Source: Tubiluchus corallicola
Taxonomy: Eukaryota > Priapulida > Priapulimorpha > Priapulimorphida > Tubiluchidae
NCBI GenBank assembly: GCA_030141605.1
Contig: JAQGDQ010000170.1
Location: 314,001-378,000, forward strand
Direction of reading: 5' to 3'
DNA: 64,000 nucleotides
Below the pieces are notes generated by a model. The model saw nothing but the letters and a program-made list of their open reading frames with translations, was not told where the DNA came from and did not search any database. Below, one piece after another: positions 25,285-38,475 of the stretch. The position numbers and the translations under genes were made by a program. How positions within the stretch are numbered: position 1 is the stretch's first letter; every line of letters begins with the position of its first letter.

Positions 25285-25290
25285 TTTATT
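25285..25290 (-). promoter_or_regulatory. Putative AATAAA polyadenylation signal of the chitin-binding gene
   Basis: TTTATT on the plus strand reads AATAAA on the minus strand, 20 bases after the TGA at 25311. The closeness implies a very short 3'UTR if it is used. Confidence 0.45.
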
Positions 25291-25310
25291 TTTGTTCGTA
25301 TTCTCCTGCT

Positions 25311-28300
25311 TCAAGACTTGTCAAATTCGCCGCATCGGCATCTCACTGCACCTTCTGGTTTGTAATGATCGCACGCGTTACGCCTAGAATTGTAAACCTA
25401 AAAACAAAAACTACGTACAGACAGTCCCCAAATAAACTGATTATAACATTTGATGGAAACATACCTTATATAGCTAACAATAATATTTGATTTACTTGAA
25501 GTAGTGTCAAAATGTTTCAAATATTTAAGAATCTATCTGTAGAGTCGCAGTTTGTTGTCTTTACCAACAACAAAATTAAACTTACAGTCGCCAATAGTTT
25601 GAGAAAAGGGAAACTAGTATTAAATGTGTGTTAAAGAGATGAAGACGACTAAAAATTTTGTAAATTAAATGGATTTTTCTTACCAAGTCGCCGCTGCAGT
25701 GAAATTCCTGTTGCCTCTCATTTGGGGTTCCATAGAATAAACATTGGATGAAGCTCTGGCAGTTTCTGGGATCAGGGATAATTCCATTGTCGGTGCATAC
25801 TGGTTTTCTGGTGCATCTTGAACCACCTTCAAAATTAAGATTTGGAGCGCATATTTTCACTTTCTTTTCAGCTTTTATTTTTTTTCTTTGCCTTCCTATT
25901 CCCTTTTATTGACACATTAGGTTCCCGCGAAATCAAGATCAATAATTAACGCACTTTTTTCCAACTTAGATATTTTGGCTTAGAAACTTTCAAAAGTTCA
26001 GTTTGTTTTAATTTTTAAAGTGTGTACTAATAATACACACTAAAATGGTTTTGTTTTAGCAAAACATTTACTCCTAAAACTCATGATAGCGTACAACAGC
26101 GTATGACAATTTAGCTTTGAGTTCAGTAGATGCGGGTACTGGAAACACCTGCATTGATTCTGGCTCATGGACATTCCTACTTGAGAAGTCGACTAATTAG
26201 GACACGTTACGCCTCCATATAGACTAGGATTAGCATCCTTTTGAATAGATTAGTGATTGTTAGTGATACGATTGAACGATTTAATAATTCAGATATCCAG
26301 ATGTATATCTAGCTATCGATTTGCTAAGATATGTAGAGTTTATATTCTACATTTGCCTAATAACTTGCTTTCTCTTACTTTAAATATTTACTTATATATT
26401 TACTTATATATATTATTTACTTATAATTAAACCATTGTTTCTATTACGCGCATTTTAACTGTAAGCTAATGTCCGGTGTAAGCGCGTACTTTACTATAAC
26501 TTGGACATTGCATACCTCTTCTGTATGATGTAGTACTAGCAGTCGTGGGCGTTGTCATCCCTGTGGTTGTTCGTCTAGTGGTTTGAGGTGGTTTTGGAGT
26601 GCCTCTTGTTTTAGAAATGAAAGAGTTGATTGTGACATTCTTGAATTCGCCACACAAACATCGTGCTTCTCCGATGTTCCGGTAGTAGTCGCATGCATCT
26701 GTTTCGTGATTGTAAACCTGAAAGAGATATACTCATACTGATAAGTTAGACGTGTCGTCGTAAAAAATGAATTGCTTATTAAAGCTCGTATTTAACTAAA
26801 ACACAGAAGAATACTATGCGATGCGAAAAAAGAATCTGTTTTGGTGACTAAAACCACACGCTGCGTATTGCACTGTAAAATGTATGCCCTAAAAGCTCAT
26901 CTTTTTAATTAGTTTTGTGATCTCTCCGTTTTCGATTGCAGATTTTGTCCAGCTTGGTTGATAGAAGTAATTTGTTGTGAGAAATACGTTAGAAATATTT
27001 TTGTTTGTCGACTCGCTCATTTCTTTTGGTTATTTTGCATTTTGTATTATTTTATTTTGAAGAGATATTTTGGTGAGCTATTTGCCACAAAAATCTGTGT
27101 GCCTTTTGTCGTTGTTTGAATTTTGGAATTTGCGGATTTGTTGTGGCACACTTCTTACTACATTTCGGCCCACCCCAAGCAAAACTCTAGTACCCCGCAA
27201 CAAAGCTTACTACTAACTTCAAATGCTGCAGTGACACTGGAACTTAGCTAATTATATATGATAACTCGCTGATATGAAACACTGGATCAATGAATTGCTT
27301 TAGCCACATTCGGGCGTGTCCTTCCTCAACAAGGTAAATGAACGTAGCAGATGAAACGAGTTCAGCTGCAGAAGTTTTGTTTTTTGTCGTCCATTACTGA
27401 CCAGGCGTAGTGATACTTAACTCCATAGCCAGACACATACCGTCACTTCTCACCTATACCCTAGTTATGAGTGAATAAAATATATCGGGCAAAAGGCAGT
27501 ATCAGACGTATAGTCAGGTTTATTATGTAACGAAAGGCTGATTATGCAACAATCTGCATTATGTAACAAAAAATACTGCATTATATAACAAACCACAAAA
27601 TTCGTCATTATTTACAAAGTTTTACGTTATTATGGATCAATCATTATACAACAAAATGATGTATTATGTAATAGATAGGCAAATCTAGGATTGATCGTGG
27701 TCGGTGATTAGATTTAGTCTAATTATTGGGTCAGTTGCCTTCTGCTCTAGATGTGGGCCTCGCTCCAGCTTGGTCTGTTCTACTCTAGTTTGGTCTGTGG
27801 CTTAGGCCTTTGACTGTCCGAAGTCTGATCTGTCAGGGTTAAATACGTTACGCATTTTCACACTGCTGTTTATCCGCGAGCTGGTAAATCCACAACCAAT
27901 CCTACCTTGATTTCTTACATAATGCATAATTTTTGGTGCACAATGATTGTTACATAATGAGGTAAAATTTGTTGCATAATGACGAATTATGTGATTTGTT
28001 ACATAATGCTACATTGTTACGTAATGAACTCAAGAAATGTATGAGATAGTCATTGCATGCTATAAATGAGTAAAATTTAAACAAAAAAAATAGTTCGGTA
28101 TTCGTGCTAGGACTCATATTTCAGGTAATTTAGATGCTACTCAGGCTCAGCTCAATGCTCTCACCATAACTTATTATCGAAAAAAATCTGAAAAAAGAGA
28201 TATATTTTTTCAAAGTTTTAGAAGATCGATTACTCGATTTGTAAAATACATGTTTAAGCATCAACTCATAGGTCGAGAACAGAAAGTAAGCAACAATAGG

Positions 28301-31300
28301 CTATCGTTGAGGCACAATAGGCAAACTGATCGCTCCAAAAGTGACCTAGAACGTTATTTAATATGAGATGAATTATGTCGAAATTGCCTGAAATGTGGCC
28401 CAAACGCGCCAACGACCCTGACAGCAAGGAATGGTAGAACAGCTTAATAATAGCGGACTTTCAACACTTAACCACATACGCCAACTGCGACATTGTGTAG
28501 AAAACTGATAAATGATTACTGTTATTAATTTTGATTCTTTGGTTAAAAGCACGTCTCGCGTGCCTCATTATTTCTAAGTGTGAATTTTCGACCTCTGTGT
28601 TAAAAGTAACTGGACAGTCAATAATACCCACATGAAGTATATTGTAATTAGCAGGTTATAAAGTTATGTCCTTCTGCTGCCAATTGTCATTTTTTTCTCA
28701 TTTGTTCTCCTGATCTTTTACAGCTTAAGGATACGACCGGTATGTGCGTTTTTTTACAACTGTTAACAGCTAATTAAAAACATGTTTCTTATCGTGTTTC
28801 AAGATAAGGCTAGACTCGTAGGTTGGCTTATTTACTTATAATAAGGCGTCGTCATTTACTTTGACTGTTTTGTTAAAAAACGAGTCTGCTGTGGAACTTT
28901 TTAAAGTCTGCAAGTTAGCTTTGCTTTCAGCTAATGGCAGATATTAACCTTCGCAACACTGCATTCGTCTCTATTGCTGCTCTTTTAAAAAAAACTTCTG
29001 ATGTTAGACGTATTTTTTTCCAATCATGTGCATGAAGGACGTAAAACAGTGTCAACTAAACTTTAGAACGCAACATTTTGAAGAGAAATTGCTAGATTCT
29101 GAAATAATGACATTATGTAACGTTGCATACTGGTGATTTTTCAGGTTACTCACTGCGATGTAGCCGAACACTTTCTCCTTAATAAGTTTTCGCCAGTTTT
29201 TACATTATGCTGTCAGAATAGAGTTACTCTGTAGTCTATTTTTTATGATAAAAGGGATTCCGTAGCAACGCTAAATGGCTTTCTAAATAACATGAAATGA
29301 ATTCCACGAAAACAAAAAATGGCCTTCTACATTTTCAGCCAGTTAAGCAGAAAAAATCCAATGCTTTGAATTCTGGACTAGTTGATTAGTAATGTTAATT
29401 TCCAAATGAATACGTATAAACGTACACGCGTATTGATTTACGTATAAACAAGAACAGAATAACTGGCCATATAATGCGCTATAGCAACTGGCCAACTGAC
29501 TTACAGGCTAACCAACGAATTTTTGATTGACTGTCTAAGTATTGTAGGTGTCATCTAAATGATACATTAAATTACCTGCACAAACTTGTACTAGTAAATA
29601 TTAGAGTATTTAATAGTTTAGGGCGTCTAATACATTCAAAATGCATTTAATTAACCACACTTGACAGGGTGACTCTTTGGGTAACTCGCTGGCTGAATGA
29701 CTCTCTTACTTGCTCGCTTGCTCACTGGAGGCCAGTTAATTAATCACTTACACGGTAATAACTGCCTATAATTAGGAAGTATTACGCATGTCTTCATACT
29801 AGATCGAAATTGACTTTTTATGTAACAACACCAAATTACGAAGCAGCTAATCCCAACAACATAAAATGGGGAAAGATATATCTCTTACCAGATCCTCAGG
29901 ACAGTCCAGGATGTATTGTCTCTCAACAGGCGTTCCATAATTGACACAAGAAATGAAGTTCTTGCAATTCTTTGGGTTGATCATGTTGCCTTCTTTGACG
30001 CAGATCGGTTCAGCTTCACAGGGATGCCCTGTAAAACGCGTACCACAAAGCACGTTAAAACTTCATTTGCAGCGACTGTATTAAATTGCAATTAGATTGA
30101 TACTGTATTCTATATTTCAAGGGTAGATTAACGAATACCTGAATATAGGTTATTGTGTTTGGAAATCTAACGCGCGGTAACATGTTTGGTTAGGATCTTA
30201 AGAACTACCTCAAGTCAGATTTAGAAAGGGTTACTAAGTATACCCCATCGCCTACTTGGCCCATGGATACCGCGACCCAAGCCCAATCTGACTCACACCA
30301 ATGACTCACTAGCCATAAAATGACCCGCGTCCTAACAGAATTGACCCTTATTGATCCGGTTTTAACTTTATAATGCTGATGACATTTACATTGCTAGCTT
30401 CTGAACAACTGCAAAATCATTCAAATTTCTAAAGAATGGACATCAGCATCACTTGAATGTAACAGATTTCATAGAGCAAAAGCAGTGATTTCCGAGGGTT
30501 AGAATAACTGCGCTGACAAAACTTTAACTGTAGTCAAAAAACTAAAGTTGTAATCTATACACAGTTTTATTTTTATCCCACGTTTCACTTAAAATAAAAA
30601 TATCACTTTTTTAAGTAATATAATTATATAGGTTTTTCGTTGGTCGCATGGTCAGGTTTCAGACCCTCAGGCATTTGATCCAACAAAAACTGCGAATCAA
30701 GTGACCCATGACCCGCGGACCAGCTCTGCTTCAAGTTTATGCCTATTTAGAATATTTAGTGCGAGAGAAATTGCTTTGTAACTACAAGTAGAACAGGAAT
30801 CCATAACACCATTTCTGCACTTTACAAATTTTATGTTAATTTATGCTAGCTTTGGTAGCTTTCGATTTCTGCAGATTGTGTAAAAAGGATTTCTCTAGTG
30901 TATTTGTTAGTTTTATTACGTGCTATTATGCAGCACCAGGGTTCATGTTCAAAAGAAGTATACAGTAATAAATATAAAGTTCAAGGCGTTTACGATACTT
31001 AACGTATAGGACGTTAAGAGCCTATACTTGTAAATCAATATAGGGAGATTTATATAGATTTTGTCTAGATGAAAGCTGCAAATTGGTTTGTTGTATTGGC
31101 GGCTTGCTGATTGGCAAAACACTTCAGTTTAACACTAAATGTTATTACTTCGATAAATTTGCTCACATTCGACATACAGAAATTAAGCACACTCAAAAAT
31201 ATAATAAATATACTACGACTGAACTATATCATTGAATAATCCATAAAGTACTCAAAATTAACTACAAAGTAAGCTTACTGAAATTAAATAGTGGACACTA

Positions 31301-34300
31301 CAGTTAAGTACAAGAAATAACAGAGAATAAAGCACATAGTTGACAATGCAGTAACAGACATGCACATCGTTTAACTCTTTGAAACTTCAACCTCTGGACA
31401 AATCTTACATGATGCTTTCATTGATTGACTGATTCATTGATCGAAGCTATTAGCCAGTATACACGCATGCGAAATCTCCGACGGTGCAGGTCCTACGCGC
31501 AGGTACGATTCAGACGAGGAGGTTCATCCAGCGCTGTCATACCAAAATGTGTATTTTATGATGTAGTGGATGAACTACGAAATGTTTTTATTTATTTTTG
31601 CTAAACTAGGAGCTGTTGCAAGTTTCAGACATTTTGTATGATCCGATGCTAGGTGAATCGCACTTGCGTCGCCGCACATTCCAGGTGCTTGTGTACACGC
31701 CCTTATTATGCTCTGCGCAATGTACGCAATCAGTTTTAATCGGTTAATAGTATTACCGGGCTGACCCACACGAAAGTGGGCCTGGAATTTTTGTCCCCCA
31801 TAATTATGTTTCATATTTTTTCTCACCTCCGCCCAGCTCTCCACACGTACAGCGTTGGTCGATACTAACAGTATCAGGCCAATCACATGTTTTCTTGTCT
31901 TCATTGTAAATTAGAAGAGGTCCACAGGTAAAGATGTTGTATGTCTCTTTTGGTGTTCCCACGTCTGTGCACATTGCAAAGTTTCTGCAGTTAGCTGGAT
32001 CTTTCGTCCTTCCATTAGCTAGACACTTTGGTCTTTCAAAACATCCTGTATCAACTGAGGTTAAAAAAAAGATAAAATGACAGCTTTGTTGAAGCTCTTA
32101 GGTTAGCAGTGCCTGCCATTTTAAAGGCAGCATTATAATACATGATGAATGCTTTCACTTTTTTCTATTCAAGTGCCAAGATTTTTTTCATTTTCTTTTT
32201 ATTTAAAGATATTTTAATGAGGCCTTCTGCTTTTAAAATGTATTATTGAACCGAACTGAAGTTTAAAATTGCTTCTGGAAACTACTATGTAAATGTTTCA
32301 CTCATTTTATGTTCAGGCGAAATATAAAAAAGAATGTAACAATGATAGCCTGACAAAATAAATTAGTAAAATTAGCAGGTGCCAAACATTTAAAAACTTA
32401 TAGGCTATAGCCAAACTCTACATTCGTGATCGTTCTCATTAACTTGGATGTCGATAATTATTCACCTGTGTGCAGTCCACTAATGTAAATCAGCAACCTT
32501 ATAATATTAATTACAAATCTATAAAACAAGTCTTCACTTTCAATTGGTTGATGCATTAATGATGAATATATATTGCATTGTAAAACAATAGACCCTGACA
32601 CACTTATGCTCACAGGTGGTCATACGCCAATCGATCACAAACTTTCTGTCTTGTGTGTGATCGATTAATCCAGAGATTGGGCAGTACCGACTTGCACGGT
32701 AGCTGGGAAAGATGTAACACAAGCAAACAATAGCTATTAGATATTAGAGGTCAAACTGCACAAGCAATAACACGAGCATTGTGAATAAGTATAATCCACG
32801 TTTTATTGGCTTTGTTATAAATGCACTTTTAATAGCTTTGGTAAAAGCCAACTACTCAATATTCTTACATATGATAGAAATTTGGTATCCACACTAACCG
32901 GGTAAGCTCGGGTTTCTATATATCTGTTACCGTGCATAAATAATAAAAGAACTAAATGAGGTAGTGCCAATATTAACAAAATTCAGTAAGCAGTTATATA
33001 GTTATAGACACTTCCAGCAGGTAGACCGAAAAGCTGACAGCATTAAAAGCTGAAAGTGGCTCACATGTTGATGTGTTACATTATTAGTTAGCAACGTAAC
33101 AAAAACCCAACGTATACGTACAGGATCCAAGAAATCTTTGTTCACTAACTTGTCTCTTATCTCTGTGAACTGAATCTTCTAACGCGTTTTCGGAAGTAAC
33201 TGAAATGCGAAAGGTTTGGGATTATTTATGGCTTCTAGAAACAGAGACGAAGACAAAGTTATCAATAGAAGTAAAAATGATGGAAGAACATGTATGTCTA
33301 AGATCATGTTGTTTTGTACCAAGTAACTTTGCACAAAGTAAAAGATTATACTAAAATTTCTTTTTAATGGATAGTTTAAAATTTATCAAGCCAGTTTAAA
33401 TAAACTTCAAAGATATGAATACGCTAATACACACACTGAGTCACTAAGCTGTGATACTCTGCATGTAGATTATGTTGATTTATTCAATTTCAGTGTCGTA
33501 GACTTCTCCTTCTATTGTGTTCCGCTTCACAATTTTTATTTAACATTTGGAGATATTCAGGCTTAACCGACAATTCCTCAAATCGTGTAATTTTATTACA
33601 TATCCAGGTAATTCATTCTGAGTATAGTTAATCAATGTAGGTGAGCATGTCATGTCATGATTACAAAATTATTATTTTGAGGACAGTTAATTTCTAAGGA
33701 GCTTCTTGTTTACTATGTAGTGGACATTAAAGTAGCTGACTAGTTTCATCTTCATAATATGCTTCTAATTAATAATTGGTAGAATCTCACATTTATTAAC
33801 ACTTGTATGTTAGTTTCACCATTAGTAATAATCCTGCAACTAAAATTATACTTAATTTTATTCTTATTCATCTTCCAAATTATCTCGAGGGTTAAGGTTG
33901 AAGTCACTTGTATGCCAAGTGATTAAATTTGAAAATTCCTATTGGATTTTACGTCACGGTAAATGGTAAAACATCTAATATATGTAGTTTAAATATTGAA
34001 AAGCATATTGCATCACTTTTGCCATTAATATAATCACGTCCGGCGTATCATAATGAAGCAGCCACTAATTGTTTATTCATAAAGTTGTAATTAGTAGTTA
34101 TGCGGCTGATTGAAAATAATTAATCAACCGTAGTGAATTATTAATGATCCATTTAATTACTGATTTGCCAACTACATATCATACGGTGGACAGGATACTG
34201 ATATACGGTTTTTTCAGTAGCTGCTATATCTGTAAATTGTGAATACGTTTACGTTCGAGTTGCACAATATCTGTTTCAAGTTTGTTTGCACAATTGACGT

Positions 34301-36415
34301 CTAATATAATGTCAATCATTTTCGTTGACTGCCCAATCAGCGTGTAAGTTATTTCACACACCTCTGCAGCAGGTACGTTCGGGACATTTAGCAACAGCTC
34401 CGTCTAACACTGTTATGAAAAATGCTCAACTTTTCGTTAGTTAGCGGGAGAAATATTGGCCTGGTTCTAGATTTTATTATTGTCATTTGAAATTGCAATA
34501 GAATTAGCAGAAATGTATAGTCTAGTTTCGTTTATAGGAAGAAATGCACAACGCTTACGTCTATGAGTTGCTCATTATAACATTTTGCAGTCAAGAAAAT
34601 ACGCAGTTTAGTTTAGTTTATGGCTTTGCAAGTTAGATAAAGACAACTAATTCGTTAACTTTAAATAAAGACAAACCAAAATGTTTTCTTTTCTGGCCAG
34701 TTTTTATAAACATCAATGAGATCTTCACTGTCAAAATTAATTCAAATGTAGTCAAAACTTATATTATACATCAATCTAATATTAGCTATTTTTACGCTAT
34801 TTTTCTGCTTATAATCAAGGTTAAAAGATACCATTGGGACTCATGTGACTCGGGCATTCAATATAAGGGTTGTCTATGGGATGGAACGGTCAAATTTATT
34901 CCATTTCCGTAGCCCGACAAACAGAAAATACAAAACCTTAATAAATCTTGCAGACGAGCACATGATCAATTAATATAAAAAAATACATCGCAGGCTTGAT
35001 GTTCGTATGTTTAAAGCCAAGAGAGACTTTCAAATCTTTGGTTGCTCATTTATTGTAAAGCAAGGCTAACTGGCTTAGTTTCTTTATTATATTTATGTCT
35101 CTGAATTTTGTAGCGCTTTTAAACTTCGTCTCTAAAAATACATTCTGTTTAAATTGAAAAGTCACCTTTCGGCTACTTGAAGTGTTAATTTCGTGTTAAA
35201 ATAGCTGCTGCTCTGCAAATTTGTGTTTATGACAAAGAGCAATCAGTTTATCTGCTGATTAGACATTAGTTGTGACTGTCATGTTGTTAGTTTAGCTTAG
35301 ACAGTTGCTGTAATGCGTGAGCTGTTGTCCCGAATGCTGCTGAGCGTGCTTACGTTGCAGCGGGGGCGGAGCAACAGACAAATATGCTTGACGTCAATTA
35401 CAGAAAAACTGGAAAATTTTTTTAACGGTATATTGGACTTTATGTAACTTGCACAAAATTACTCTTTTACAGCAAGCTTTTATGCAATTCATTTGCCTTT
35501 CGTAAAAGCAATTTAACAATAAATGTTTTGACACTAACAAGAAATATTATATTTTAAAATAAACTCTTTACATCTCTTGTGCTGTTTATGTTCATGTTGT
35601 TTGTAATCGTATAATAGACAGTACGTCTCTTAAATACGAAAGCGTGAAGAGGGCTGTTGCCCATTCGATTGTAAAGCAAAAAAACCTGGTCATAACCTCA
35701 ATGGTTAATACACTTTAGAGCTTAAACACTTTACGAATGCTTGTTTTAGCAATTAAGGCCTCAATTGTTAATGCAGTTTCTTTTCTCGTTCTTATAGTAC
35801 AATAATAGCATTCGGACTATTTGCGTCTTAAACCGCATGTGAAAGAGTAAAATGAAATTTACTATCAAGAAAACTATAAAAATTACTTTTAATTATAAGT
35901 GAATGTTTGAAAACCCTCTTTGCATTAAACTTAAGAGCATCGTTTCTAATTGAATCACGTATTACAAACGATGATGATAGGATGTTTGATGTGATCAAGA
36001 AAGAGATTTTTTGTTAGCTAGTCCTATTTTGGCCACCAATGTACATTTGAAGTTTTTAATTACCAGTTATATATGAAAACTCTTCATTATATATGAAAAC
36101 AAAATTATTAGTTATTTCACCAGTTTGTTTACTATTGCAACATTAATAATATAGTCGTTATTCAGTTAATCAATGTAGCAGAAACATTACAGTAAATAAT
36201 TCATAAAAGGTCGTCTTTATAAATACATGTGCTAATTAACTTTTATCTTCTGTGAATTCGATCTACTTTTCATTGCAAATGCGTAAATATCAATGCATGA
36301 CGTTCATATTGAAACTTGTTTAATTTAATTAATGAATCAATTAATAACAATGCGTCTTTAACTTACCTGCAACTATTACAGCAGGCAACAGCAACAAATA
36401 GTTCATCATCGTCAT
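25311..36415 (-). CDS. Secreted protein with three eight-cysteine chitin-binding (peritrophin-A/CBM14-like) modules, six exons
   Basis: Exons are 36367..36415, 31827..32054, 29889..30028, 26516..26717, 25684..25826 and 25311..25397, joined at phases 1, 1, 0, 1, 0 to give 282 residues. Exon 1 codes a signal peptide (MTMMNYLLLLPAVIVA). Modules span about residues 21-90, 96-166 and 210-280. Each has the CBM14 order of cysteines and aromatics (e.g. NCKNFISC, then DCPEDLVYNHETDACDYY) plus an extra leading cysteine (C-x5-C) and a C-x-C-G-E ending (RCTCGEL, RCLCGEF, RCRCGEF). A Thr/Pro-rich linker (about 170-206), probably O-glycosylated, separates modules 2 and 3. CBM14 proteins bind chitin in cuticle, gut lining or pathogen walls; no catalytic domain is present. 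The equal lengths and phases of exons 3-4 and 5-6 show internal duplication. Chitin binding itself is inferred. Confidence 0.9.
27517..28029. mobile_element. Fold-back (long inverted repeat) element made of ATTATGTAACAA-type subrepeats
   Basis: The left arm (about 27517..27680) carries GCATTATGTAACAA, AATTCGTCATTAT and CAATCATTATACAAC. The right arm (about 27915..28029), read on the other strand, carries GCATTATGTAACAAATCAC, AATTCGTCATTATGCAAC and CAATCATTGTGCAC in the same order. The core of about 235 bases is unrelated and has no coding potential. The structure suits a non-autonomous DNA element. It lies in an intron of the chitin-binding gene between exons 3 and 4. No target-site duplication was identified. 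Confidence 0.6.
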
Positions 36416-36759
36416 GACTGCTCTACTGATGAGAACCCTAATAAGCGCTTAGAGTGAACGTGTGTGATGTTCACCGCTTGGCGATCAAGTCATCGACTCA
36501 TGCGTCATAGCCAAGGAAGGTCCCTATAAAGTACCACGTACCTGTGCAGGTAGCTGAGCGCATAATCACATGGAAGGTGATTGGCGATGTTTATGTCAAA
36601 AGCTTAATCGCCGTTATTTATCATCGCGTCTGACTTGGACCATCAGGTCGAAGAAAATTAGCACACCGGTGTGCGATGAAAAAAATTATCAAGGGAGTTG
36701 TCTGGATCGATAGAGAAAGTTGATTCAAAATCCAAAGGTTAATCGATCAAAGCAGGCTT

Positions 36760-36956
36760 CATAGTAGAAGTGGCGGTGGTGCACCAGCCAGCAGTACCAT
36801 GCATCATCAGTAGTAGCAACACTAGGAGCAGCACCAGCGGCAGTAGCAGCAGTAGTAGGTAGTAGTATTGGTGGTGGTGGCGGTGGTGGTGGTGGTTGGT
36901 AGTAGTAGTGCTGGTGGGGGTGGTAGTGGTGGTGGTGGTGATAGTGGTGGTGTTAA

Positions 36957-37053
<97 letters not shown>

Positions 37054-37150
37054 TGTTGTTGTTGTTGTAGTGTTACTAGTAGTGGTGGTGGTAGTGGTGG
37101 TGGTGGCAGCGGCGGTGGTGGTGGTGGTAGTAATAGTAGTGTACGAGTAG
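36760..37150. repeat. Compound triplet-repeat tract (AGT, GGT, GTT, GGC)
   Basis: A core of (AGT)n at about 36958..37053 is flanked by degenerate GGT/GGC/AGC triplets on both sides. Open frames here encode only homopolymers and are rejected as genes. It begins about 345 bases upstream of the start codon of the chitin-binding gene. Confidence 0.95.
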
Positions 37151-38261
37151 TACCAGCAGCCAGCAACGGTACTAAACTCTTTTATTTGGGATTAACGCTG
37201 ACTATCATAATGCGAGCATTACAGACAATCAATCAGTGTTAGTTTATGGCAAAGCACACGCTGTTCTGGATTAGCTTACTATAAATGCAACAACGATTTT
37301 TGGTAAAAGATAAAATAGACTAGGTACACTGGAGTTGTAATCTCAGTGTTGGCTGTATTTGATGTGTGATGAAATATTAATTAGCAATGAGACATGTGGA
37401 TTTCCAGTCCTTACTAGGGTGGGTAAAACTAGGAATCTAGTATAAAAAAACAACTGCAGATCAACAGTCCCGGAATATATAAATCGTGGTCTGAGACAAC
37501 GTCTATCCATGCAAAATGGTAGTAATCCAAATGAATTAAGTTGACAGGATTTTCAGGGTTACAAATTGTTTTATGGCTTTGACACGCCCTTGAACATTGT
37601 CAACATGAAACAGTTCACGTTTTCTTGATAGTGATGACTGGAATGAAATAGCAGTAATTTTGTCACCAATAACATGCTTGTGATTGCAAACGCCTCCTCC
37701 CAAGTTATGTTGGGGTGTAGCTGTCAAATAAAGGAAGCATGGTCGAGAAATCTGAACTTTTCCTTGGCGATGTTATTATAGGCTGGTATTCCGCTGCACA
37801 AGTTCAATTAGTCGATTTTGACGAATATATTTTACTGATTAAACTTGTTCATTTCAACAACAATGTCAATCATGAATCTGCTACGAATAAAGAGCTTTTA
37901 CTTATTAACTAAAGACAACGTACTGCACAGTGTAAAAATGCATTTAATTAGTAAGAGTTATTAAAACACTTTATTTTACTATTAAGCCAACATTACTATT
38001 AAGGAACAACAAAATATACTTGATCAGTAGACGAGAAAGCAAACTCACGCTTTATTCTTGTATAACAGGCATATTCTGGTATGTTCTGCTAAATTTTCTT
38101 CTTGATTGACTTTCTGCAGGCCACGAAATCCCGAATGTGTTGTAGTCTTTCTTTCGCTGTTATATGAATAACAGAAAAGTTCACTGAAGCTTCTAAAAAT
38201 TCAATTTCTGACTGCAATGATACAACGAAAATTGACCTGCTGTCAATATCTATGTCTGTAT

Positions 38262-38475
<214 letters not shown>

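Larger units (their letters stand above)
21913..25310. other. Spacer between pentraxin-like gene B and the chitin-binding gene
   Basis: It contains the upstream region of gene B, an endonuclease-like relic near 23.4-23.6 kb and a compound tetranucleotide repeat at 24914..25047. No intact gene or RNA gene was seen. Confidence 0.5.

Noticed and set aside
36524-36531. TATA box for the chitin-binding gene
   Set aside because: CTATAAAG reads best on the plus strand, opposite to the gene, so direction is not supported.
36822-37242. Poly-Ser, poly-Val and poly-Leu/Pro open frames on both strands
   Set aside because: They arise from the AGT/GGT triplet tract; no start, signal or conservation supports a protein.
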